NCBI RefSeq assembly: GCF_902832885.1
Contig: NZ_CADFDK010000002.1
Span: forward strand, 1-64,000
Length of the DNA stretch: 64,000 bases
Reading direction: 5' to 3'
Source of the DNA: Burkholderia seminalis DSM 23518
Lineage (GTDB): Bacteria > Pseudomonadota > Gammaproteobacteria > Burkholderiales > Burkholderiaceae
Positions within the stretch are counted from its first letter, which is position 1; each line of letters starts with the position of its first letter. The notes beneath the pieces are model-generated. The model was not told the DNA's origin. It searched no databases and saw only the letters and a list, made by a program, of their open reading frames with translations. This document shows positions 34,734-41,434 of this stretch, piece by piece. The position numbers and the translations under genes were made by a program.

Positions 34734-35066
34734 GCAAAGCGGCTTCTTCGCGGTTGAAGCGTGCGGTTTCGACGGGGGCGTTGAACGCCGGCATCGAGTC
34801 GACCGTGGATCGCGCGATGGTGTGGGTACGGCTGGGCGCGTGTATGTCGACATGCCAGGCGCCGCGCAGCGCCGCCATGAAATGGTGGAGATCCATGGGA
34901 GGCGTTGCGTTGCGAGTGAGGTCGGGATTAGACGCAACCGGCACTCGATCGGGGTTACCGCCCGCCATGTCGTCGTGAGGCGGCGAACATACGCGCGTGA
35001 GGATTTGCTGTCGCGATACCGAACCGGCGGGCGGCGCGCGTAACGCATCGCGATTCGAACGCATGA
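34734..35066. other. Intergenic region upstream of the Thr leader, no gene seen
   Basis: About 330 bp between the aconitase stop and the leader promoter. I see no gene; short Arg-rich frames look like shadows. Confidence 0.4.
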
Positions 35067-35095
35067 TTGACAGGCCGCACGAGGTTGACTAGATT
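35067..35095 (+). promoter_or_regulatory. Predicted sigma70-type promoter of the leader
   Basis: TTGACA (35067-35072), a 17-base spacer and TAGATT (35090-35095) make a good housekeeping promoter. Transcription would begin close to 35102, the A of the leader ATG, so the leader mRNA may be leaderless. This would fit the lack of a well-placed ribosome-binding site. Confidence 0.55.
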
Positions 35096-35101
35096 CACCC
35101 C

Positions 35102-35341
35102 ATGAACGCACGTTTCGTCACGACCACCACGACCACCACCACGACCGCCAACGGCGGGCCGGGGGGGAGGTTGCACGTCGTAGATTCATGCGTCACATCA
35201 TCCCCAGGAGCCCCGCCGGCAACGGACGGGGCTTTTTTCATGCTCCGTTCGACCGGCACCCCAGTCAACGGAGAACGTGATGGACGATTTCGATCATCGA
35301 GTGCTTGGCAGCAGACTCGATCTGTTTCACCAGCAGGATGA
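35102..35341 (+). CDS. Threonine-rich leader peptide (attenuator reading frame)
   Basis: The frame starts MNARFV, then has nine consecutive Thr codons (35120-35146), then ANGGPGG. It resembles the regulatory peptide ThrL of enteric bacteria in having a Thr run followed by a Gly/Asn tail. Read as given, the frame stays open through the terminator and into the synthetase gene to 35341. One base fewer in the seven-G run (35161-35167) would give a TAG stop at 35181 and a 25-residue peptide. Either the ribosome slips there or the run length varies. A peptide function is not implied; the Thr codons are the sensor. Confidence 0.7.
   Translation: MNARFVTTTTTTTTTANGGPGGRLHVVDSCVTSSPGAPPATDGAFFMLRSTGTPVNGERDGRFRSSSAWQQTRSVSPAG
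35152..35218 (+). promoter_or_regulatory. Predicted antiterminator pairing
   Basis: CGGCGGG (35152-35158) can pair perfectly with CCCGCCG (35212-35218), which contains most of the left arm of the terminator. The following G-run can also pair with CCCC at 35202-35205. A ribosome stalled on the Thr codons would leave this pairing free to form and let transcription continue into the synthetase. Confidence 0.5.
35210..35238 (+). terminator. Rho-independent attenuator terminator before the ThrRS-like gene
   Basis: GCCCCG (35210-35215) pairs with CGGGGC (35227-35232). An inner CCG/CGG pair closes a GCAA tetraloop with one bulged A. Six T residues follow (35233-35238). It lies after the leader and 42 bp before the synthetase start, in the right place to stop transcription when Thr-tRNA is plentiful. 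Confidence 0.88.
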
Positions 35342-36500
35342 AAGTCCGGGCGCCATCTTCTGGCATCCGCGCGGCATGGTCCTTTACCGGACCGTCGAGG
35401 AATACATCCGCGCCAGGATGCGGCAAGCCGGCTTCGCCGAAGTCAGGACACCGCAGATCGTGTCGCGCGGCCTGTGGGAGCAGAGCGGCCACTGGGAGAA
35501 GTTCGGGAAGAACATGTTCTCGCTCGAGAGCGACAGCCACCCATACTGCCTCAAGCCGATGAGCTGCCCGTGCCATGTGCAGCTCTTCAGGAAGGGCGTT
35601 CGTTCGTATCGCGACCTGCCGGTCCGCTACGCGGAATTCGGCGCGGTGCACCGCGCGGAGCCGTCGGGCGCGCTGCACGGGCTGATGCGCGCCCGCGCCT
35701 TCACGCAGGACGATGCGCATGTGCTGTGCCTGCCCGATCAGGTCGAGGTCGAAGTCGCGCGATTCTGCGTGCTGCTGAAGACGATCTACGCGGACTTCGG
35801 GTTCGACGGGTTCGACGTCGCGCTGTCGACGAGGCCGGCGGTTCGCGCGGGCGACGATGCGGTCTGGGATCGGGCGGAAGCGATGCTGGCGTCCGCCGCC
35901 CGAGCGGCCGGCCTGGATTTCGCGATGCTGCCCGGGGAAGGCGCGTTCTACGGCCCCAAACTCGAGTTTCACCTGCTCGACCGTCAGGGGCGGAAGTGGC
36001 AGTGCGGGACGATCCAGCTCGACTTCGTGTTGCCGGAGCGGCTTGGCGCAACCTATGTCGCGGAAGACGGCGTGCGCGCGACGCCCGTCATGCTGCATCA
36101 CGCGGTGCTGGGCAGCCTCGAGCGGTTCATCGGCATCCTGCTCGAGCATTACGAGGGATGGTTGCCGACGTGGCTGGCCCCCGACCAGATCGTCGTCGCG
36201 AACATCGGGCAGGACGAACGCGCATTTGCGGACAACACGGCGTTCGCGTTCGAGGACATCGGCTGCCGGGTGCTGCGGGATTTCCGTGCCGAGCGCTTGC
36301 CGCGCAAGATCTTCGACGCGCGGGAACTCGCTGCGCCGATCGTCGCGGTGGCCGGGCGGAAGGAAGCGCTGGCCGGCGAGGTGTCGCTGCGGATGAGGAA
36401 CGGGGAGCAGCACGTGCTGTCGATCGACGCTGCGCTTGCGTACCTGAAGCGGCATGTGCGTGCACCCTCCGCGACGCGTGTGTTTCGCTCGCCGGTTTGA
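35280..36500 (+). CDS. Threonyl-tRNA synthetase lacking TGS and editing domains
   Basis: A 406-residue class II synthetase containing only the catalytic core (residues 1-290) and the anticodon-binding domain (300-400). Housekeeping ThrRS is about 635-640 residues with N-terminal TGS and editing domains, both absent here. The zinc ligands are kept as Cys96, His147 and His273; motif 2 Arg125 and motif 3 Arg282 are also present. The usual PMNCPGH block reads PMSCPCH and the motif 2 loop reads GAVHRAEPSG, changes close to the threonine pocket. Start at 35280 with GGAG upstream. A Thr-codon attenuator controls it. Likely a resistance or special-purpose second ThrRS. Confidence 0.92.
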   Translation: MDDFDHRVLGSRLDLFHQQDESPGAIFWHPRGMVLYRTVEEYIRARMRQAGFAEVRTPQIVSRGLWEQSGHWEKFGKNMFSLESDSHPYCLKPMSCPCHVQLFRKGVRSYRDLPVRYAEFGAVHRAEPSGALHGLMRARAFTQDDAHVLCLPDQVEVEVARFCVLLKTIYADFGFDGFDVALSTRPAVRAGDDAVWDRAEAMLASAARAAGLDFAMLPGEGAFYGPKLEFHLLDRQGRKWQCGTIQLDFVLPERLGATYVAEDGVRATPVMLHHAVLGSLERFIGILLEHYEGWLPTWLAPDQIVVANIGQDERAFADNTAFAFEDIGCRVLRDFRAERLPRKIFDARELAAPIVAVAGRKEALAGEVSLRMRNGEQHVLSIDAALAYLKRHVRAPSATRVFRSPV

Positions 36501-36606
36501 CCCGTCGGCAGGCCCGTCCATGTGAAGAACGCGTTGGATGGGCGGGCCGATCGCCGTCGTGGTGAGCGGCTCGCGTATCGATGCGGGTGCCGGCGACGGC
36601 GCCGTG

Positions 36607-37341
36607 CTACCCGCGTGCGATGACCCGCGCCTTCACGCACTTGAGCCACAGCCGGGCGGCCCCGACACCGCCCGCGACCGGAATCCGCGGCAGCAGGAAC
36701 GGATCGTCGGCCGCGCCGGCACATCCGCGCCGGGTCGTCGTCGCATTGTCGTATCCGGCGTCCGCGACCTGGTCGCGTACCCGCGCATCTAGGTCGCCGT
36801 ACGGGTAGCAGAACGATTCGACGGGCTGGCCGCTCAATGCCTCGAGGCGCCGCTTCGACTCGCTTACCTGATGATCCGACTCGAACCCGGGCACCTGCGA
36901 CAGCGCGACGTGATCGAGCGTATGCGAGCCGACTTCATGGCCATGGTCGCGCCACATGAGCATGTCCTCGCATGTCATCAGCGGTGAGCGCGCGGTGTCG
37001 TCAGCCGCATCCCAGTCGTTCTGGCCGCCGAAGCGGCCGGCGACGAAATAGCAGGTCGCGGTGAACCCGAGCGCGTCGAGCACCGGCATCGCATGGGTCA
37101 GTACGTTGCGAAAACCGTCGTCGAACGAAATGCCGAAGACCTTGCCGCTGCGCTCGCCGCGCAGATACGGCCGCAGTTCACGCACGCTCAGCCCGCGGTA
37201 GCCGAGCCGCTTGAACAGCGTCATCTGGCGGCGGAACGCGTCCGGTGCGACGCTCAGGCCGCGTAGCCGGTCGGCCGGCGGCGGCAACGGGCGTATCTGG
37301 TGATACATCAGGATCGGATGGCGCGTGGCGGAAAGAAACAT
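36607..37341 (-). CDS. Polysaccharide deacetylase (NodB homology)
   Basis: A 244-residue NodB-fold deacetylase. Motif 1 is GISFDDGFRN with the catalytic and metal Asp; motif 2 is HEVGSHTLDHVALS with the metal His pair; then FCYPYGDLDARVRDQV. No signal peptide is evident, so it probably acts on a lipid-linked or nucleotide sugar at the cytoplasmic side. It is the last gene of a leftward operon with a glycosyltransferase and a methyltransferase-like protein, 24 bp after the latter. Confidence 0.92.
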   Translation of the reverse strand: MFLSATRHPILMYHQIRPLPPPADRLRGLSVAPDAFRRQMTLFKRLGYRGLSVRELRPYLRGERSGKVFGISFDDGFRNVLTHAMPVLDALGFTATCYFVAGRFGGQNDWDAADDTARSPLMTCEDMLMWRDHGHEVGSHTLDHVALSQVPGFESDHQVSESKRRLEALSGQPVESFCYPYGDLDARVRDQVADAGYDNATTTRRGCAGAADDPFLLPRIPVAGGVGAARLWLKCVKARVIARG

Positions 37342-37365
37342 CGGCAGCCCGGGAAAAACGCGGCG

Positions 37366-37932
37366 TTACGCGGCCTTGCGGAAGATCCGCAGGGTCTTGA
37401 AGTCGCCGATCTCGACGAAATCGGCGTTTGCCGCCCACTGCGCGATGATCGGCTCGGCCTTGCGGTATGCCGACGAGCCCTTGTAGAACAACAGGTGACC
37501 ATTGGGCGCGGTATGGCGTGCGAACAGGTCGAGCACCTCTTCGTCCGTTTTCGCGCCATAACGGCTGTTCGACTCGTCGCGAAATTCGCACAGATGGAAC
37601 AGCGTGACGACGTCGAATGCCGGCAGCAGGCCCGAATTGCTCGTATAGATGTCGCCGAAATACGCGAGGTAGGTCTTGCTGATCTCCGGTTGCCGCGTGA
37701 CGAGCTCGACGTACGACTTGTATTCCTTCGGCGATGCCGTCACGCCGAAAACGGTGTTGTTCAGGTGCGGCCGCGCGCATTCCATGCCGACATGGTGATG
37801 GCCGCCGGTGCCGAAGTGATAGATGCGTACGCCCCTGAGACGCACGGATTCCAGCCATTCGACGAAGTGCACGTCGCACGGACATTCCTGCGTCCGCAAA
37901 TCCCAGTACTTCTTCCAGATATTCATTGCCAT
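37366..37932 (-). CDS. Class I SAM-methyltransferase-like protein of a glycan operon
   Basis: A 188-residue protein. IYHFGTGGHHHVGMEC is in the place of a glycine-rich SAM loop, FDVVTLFHLCEF follows as the post-motif strand, and NGHLLFYKGSSAYRKAEPII ends the fold. The loop has an unusual His-rich sequence, so cofactor binding is not certain. The ATG overlaps the stop of the glycosyltransferase gene (TGATG), and GAGGT supports it. It probably modifies the glycan made by its neighbours. Confidence 0.75.
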   Translation of the reverse strand: MAMNIWKKYWDLRTQECPCDVHFVEWLESVRLRGVRIYHFGTGGHHHVGMECARPHLNNTVFGVTASPKEYKSYVELVTRQPEISKTYLAYFGDIYTSNSGLLPAFDVVTLFHLCEFRDESNSRYGAKTDEEVLDLFARHTAPNGHLLFYKGSSAYRKAEPIIAQWAANADFVEIGDFKTLRIFRKAA

Positions 37933-39077
37933 CAAGCGGACCTCATGGATGTCGCCCAGCGGTAGGGGTTGTGTCGAATCGATTTCTGATAGACGGACAG
38001 CGTCGCGTCGACGAAGGTGTCGAACGAGAACTCGCGCTTGCCTTTCAGCCGCGCGCTGCGCCCCATCGAACGGACGCAGCCGGGTTCGCGCACGATCGCG
38101 CGCAAGATGGCCTCGATCGCCTCGGGCTCGCGCGGCGGGACGACCCAGCCGTCGATGCCCGGCTCGACGTTCTCGGGCAGCCCGCCCACGCGTGTGACGA
38201 TCGCGGGGCAGCCGAGCGACATCGCTTCGCGGCACGCGTACGACAGGCTCTCGTGGTACGACAGCACGAACGACACGTCGACGATCGCGAACGGCGCCCG
38301 TACGTCGTCGAGGCGACCTGTGAACGCGGTGCGCGACGCCATGCCGTGCCGCGCGATCTGTTCGCGCTGCTCGCCGGACGGCTCCGCGCCGACCAGCAGC
38401 ACGCGAAACCGCTCGCGCTCGCTTTCGGGCAGCCGGCCCAGCGCCGCGATCAGGTCCATCCAGCCTTTCTCCGGCGCGGTGCCGGCGCTGCTGCCCAGCA
38501 CGATTGCGTCCGCGCCGGACGGCCCGAACAGCGCGATCTTGCGGCGGCGGATTTCGTCGCCGGCCAGCCGTTCGGCGGCCGGGCGGCGCACGCCGTGCTT
38601 CACGACCGTGACGTTTCCATACGGCGAACGCAGCGCGAGCATGCTCGCGACATAGTCGCTGACCGCGATGGTGTGGTCGGTGGCGAGCCGTGCGCGCAGC
38701 AGGTTGCCGAAACTGTCGGCCCGATAGGTGTTGTGCTTGGTGAGCACGACCGCGGGCCGGTAGCGGCACCCGAGCAGCGCGAGCATGACCTGCCGGTGGT
38801 CGGCGGACCCGTTCACGTGAATGACGTCGAAGCGCTCGGCGACGATGCGCCGGCGCAGCCGGACGATTTCCTGGCACAGCCGGTTCCAGCGCGGCTTGAA
38901 TTCCATGTCGAAGATGGCCACGTCGGGGCTGTCCTTCAACAGACGCGACAGGCGGCTTCCCGCCGGCGACGCGACGGTCACGCGGTGATGCCGGCTCATC
39001 GCGGCGGCGAGATCGCGTACGTAGGTATCCTGGCCGCCGCCGTAGTCGCCGTGGAAGTTGGTGTACAGAATGTTCAT
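37932..39077 (-). CDS. Glycosyltransferase family 4 (GT-B)
   Basis: A 381-residue GT-B enzyme. The N-terminal acceptor domain begins MNILYTNFHGDYGGGQDTYVRDL, typical of GT4. The C-terminal donor domain has GSSAGTAPEKGWMDLIAALG and FVLSYHESLSYACREAMSLGCPAIV, with the E-x7-E pattern (ESLSYACRE). It starts a three-gene operon for surface polysaccharide or LPS-type sugars. The ATG at 39077 is preceded by a GTG at 39080; either could serve. Confidence 0.92.
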   Translation of the reverse strand: MNILYTNFHGDYGGGQDTYVRDLAAAMSRHHRVTVASPAGSRLSRLLKDSPDVAIFDMEFKPRWNRLCQEIVRLRRRIVAERFDVIHVNGSADHRQVMLALLGCRYRPAVVLTKHNTYRADSFGNLLRARLATDHTIAVSDYVASMLALRSPYGNVTVVKHGVRRPAAERLAGDEIRRRKIALFGPSGADAIVLGSSAGTAPEKGWMDLIAALGRLPESERERFRVLLVGAEPSGEQREQIARHGMASRTAFTGRLDDVRAPFAIVDVSFVLSYHESLSYACREAMSLGCPAIVTRVGGLPENVEPGIDGWVVPPREPEAIEAILRAIVREPGCVRSMGRSARLKGKREFSFDTFVDATLSVYQKSIRHNPYRWATSMRSA

Positions 39078-39079
39078 CA

Positions 39080-39547
39080 CGATGCCGCTTTTCCTCGATC
39101 GTCCATTAAAAGGACTACTGATGAAATGAATGGCTCAACCCGTCGGGAGCAATGACTCGAACACGGTGCCGCGTTTGCGGCTCGCGATCGCGGATCGACG
39201 CCCGGACATGGCGCCAACGCGAATCATTTCCAAATATTACATATCGTTTACGTATCGTAGTGTCGAGGTCTGCGCATCTTTGTGAGAATGTGTCGCGATC
39301 GCTTGACCGTCTCGGCCGCCCGCGCGGAGCGTGGCGCTGACGCGTGCGTGCGCGCAACCCGTTTGCCACGGCGGCGCCGACCGATTTCTCGCCGCTCGGC
39401 CGGGCTGTTCCACGCCGGCCGGCCCTCGCCAGGGGTGTGCTGGATCGCGACAAAACCTGTTTTGCCGGCGACATCCGGACACAGATCAACCGGCGCCGCT
39501 TTCAGATTTGAAAGCCGGTGCGCCATTTGCGTTAGAATGCCCCCCTT
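39080..39547. other. Intergenic region left of the symporter, no gene seen
   Basis: About 470 bp with divergent promoters expected for the glycan operon and the symporter. TTAGAAT at 39531-39537 is a -10-like element. No protein-like frame is supported. Confidence 0.4.
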
Positions 39548-39575
39548 GTCCGCCCTGGCGACCGCCAGGGCGGAC
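39548..39575 (+). promoter_or_regulatory. Strong hairpin in the 5' region of the symporter gene
   Basis: GTCCGCCCTGGC and GCCAGGGCGGAC form a perfect 12-bp stem closed by GACC, about 95 bp upstream of the symporter ATG and just after a -10-like TTAGAAT. Without a T-run it is not a standard terminator. It may be a 5' UTR regulatory or stabilising hairpin. Confidence 0.5.
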
Positions 39576-39670
39576 TGGTCGCCCGCGTGGCCACACAGGT
39601 TCCGATTCGCAGCCGGACGCGAATGATTTGCCAGCCGTTAGCAACATACGTTTTGTGATTTGGATTACTA

Positions 39671-40969
39671 ATGAAGAAGAAGCACAACATTACCAAGTAC
39701 ATCGTCATTGCGATGATGCTTGGTATCGCCGTGGGTTATGCATGCCACAGCGCGTTTCCCGACCCGAAGATGGCGAAGGAAGTCGCCGGTTACGTGTCGT
39801 TGCTGTCTGATGTATTCCTGCGCTTGATCAAGATGATCATCGCACCGCTGGTCTTCGCGACGCTGACCGTCGGCATTGCGCAGATGGGCGACGGCAGCGC
39901 GGTGGGCCGTGTGGGCGTCAAGGCGTTCGGCTGGTTCTTCATCGCGTCGTTCACGTCGCTGCTGCTCGGCCTGCTGACCGCGACGATCCTGCAGCCGGGC
40001 AGCCACCTGAGCCTGCCGCTGCCGCCTTCCGATGCGGCCCTCAACCTGAAGACGGGCGCCTTCACGCTGAAGGACTTCGTGGTCCACCTGGTGCCGAAGT
40101 CGATCGCCGAGGCGATGGCGAACAACGAAATCCTGCAGATCGTCGTGTTCTCGATCTTCTTTGGCACCGCGCTGTCCGCGCTCGGCGACGCGGGCAAGCG
40201 CCTGACTGGCGTGATCGAGGATCTCGCGCAGGTGATGCTGAAGGTGACGGGCGCGGTGATGTGGTTTGCGCCGGTCGCGGTGTTCGCGGCGCTCGCGTCG
40301 ACGATCACGACCGAAGGGCTCGGCATCCTGCTGACGTTCGCGAAGTTCATGGCGAGCTTCTATCTGGCGCTCGCGCTGCTGTGGGGCGTGCTGACGCTCG
40401 CCGGCGTGACGTTCCTCGGCAAGCGTGCGTTCACGCTGATCCGGCTGATTCGCGAGCCGTTCCTGCTGTCGTTCGCGACGGCGAGTTCCGAGGCCGCGTA
40501 TCCGAAGCTGCTGGACGCGCTCGACCGCTTCGGCGTGAACCGCAAGATCTCGAGCTTCGTGCTGCCGATCGGGTATTCGTTCAACCTCGACGGCTCGATG
40601 ATGTACTGCACGTTCGCGGTGCTGTTCATCGCCCAGGTGTACGGCATTCATCTGCCGCTGGGCACGCAGATCACGATGCTGCTGATGCTGATGGTGACGT
40701 CGAAGGGGATGGCCGGCGTGCCGCGCGCGTCGCTGGTCGTGATCGCGGCGACGCTCAACCAGTTCAACCTGCCCGAAGCCGGGTTGCTGCTGATCATGGG
40801 CGTCGACATGTTCCTCGACATGGGGCGCTCGGCCACCAACGCGGTCGGCAACTCGATCGCGGCCGCGGTGGTCGCGAAGTGGGAAGGGCAACTCGGCGAA
40901 CCGCGCGACGACAATGATTCGGACGCCGGCACGGTAACCGAGGTAAAGGTGCGGGAGACATCGGCATGA
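39671..40969 (+). CDS. Dicarboxylate/amino acid:cation symporter (DAACS, DctA/GltP type)
   Basis: A 432-residue secondary transporter. Family marks are FLRLIKMIIAPLVFATLTVGI, the reentrant-loop serines in SFATASSEAAYPKLL, LPIGYSFNLDGSMMY and DMFLDMGRSATNAVGN, which bind the carboxylate substrate and cations. It imports C4-dicarboxylates or acidic amino acids across the inner membrane. It is a single-gene unit with its own terminator at 41015. The ribosome-binding site is weak. Confidence 0.95.
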   Translation: MKKKHNITKYIVIAMMLGIAVGYACHSAFPDPKMAKEVAGYVSLLSDVFLRLIKMIIAPLVFATLTVGIAQMGDGSAVGRVGVKAFGWFFIASFTSLLLGLLTATILQPGSHLSLPLPPSDAALNLKTGAFTLKDFVVHLVPKSIAEAMANNEILQIVVFSIFFGTALSALGDAGKRLTGVIEDLAQVMLKVTGAVMWFAPVAVFAALASTITTEGLGILLTFAKFMASFYLALALLWGVLTLAGVTFLGKRAFTLIRLIREPFLLSFATASSEAAYPKLLDALDRFGVNRKISSFVLPIGYSFNLDGSMMYCTFAVLFIAQVYGIHLPLGTQITMLLMLMVTSKGMAGVPRASLVVIAATLNQFNLPEAGLLLIMGVDMFLDMGRSATNAVGNSIAAAVVAKWEGQLGEPRDDNDSDAGTVTEVKVRETSA

Positions 40970-41014
40970 TGCATGGCAGCGCGGCGACGCGTTGCCTGAT
41001 CCGCAGTCGATGAC

Positions 41015-41058
41015 AATCGCCGGCCAGGATTCGCGACGGATTCTGGCCGGCGATTTGT
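41015..41058 (+). terminator. Rho-independent terminator after the symporter
   Basis: AATCGCCGGCCAG (41015-41027) and CTGGCCGGCGATT (41043-41055) make a 13-bp perfect stem, followed by the T-rich TTTGTTTTG. Confidence 0.85.
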
Positions 41059-41226
41059 TTTGTGCAGTGATTTTGCGCCGCGTTCGGCGGCCTTTTTCGA
41101 TTCTCCGCTAAAAGCGTTTGCCGTTTCAATCGGTCGCCGCTGGACGAGCGGCGATATTCCCGCAGGCGAACGCCCGATTCTCCCCATTCCCGTGCTGGTG
41201 CGTAAGTGAACATTCACTGTCGCACA

Positions 41227-41249
41227 CTCGTGCTTGCCGCAAGCACGAG
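41227..41249. promoter_or_regulatory. Hairpin upstream of the propeller gene
   Basis: CTCGTGCTTG and CAAGCACGAG form a perfect 10-bp stem with loop CCG. It is followed 10 bp later by a run of seven T residues. It could be a terminator for an unseen transcript or part of a 5' regulatory region. The rest of the gap 41059-41434 shows no gene. Confidence 0.5.
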
Positions 41250-41434
41250 CGGACCGCAATTTTTTTCGATTTATATAACGCTATTCTCGCCCTGCTCATT
41301 ATCGAACGCATGCCGTACGTAATACCGATTGCGCCGGATGATTCACGGGAAGAATTTACGCATTGCGGATTTCAAGCCATCTGGCCGGCCGGTCCCTCAG
41401 GTGAATGTCTGCATCATTCAGGAGAGCAACCGTC

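Noticed and set aside
35120-35146. Simple ACC/ACG trinucleotide repeat with no function, or a CRISPR-like repeat
   Set aside because: The run is in frame after an ATG, is followed by a well-formed terminator and sits before a threonyl-tRNA synthetase. There are no spacers, so CRISPR is excluded.
35067-35280. A T-box riboswitch controlling the ThrRS-like gene
   Set aside because: No T-box consensus or stem I-like specifier loop is visible. The Thr-codon leader with intrinsic terminator explains the region better.
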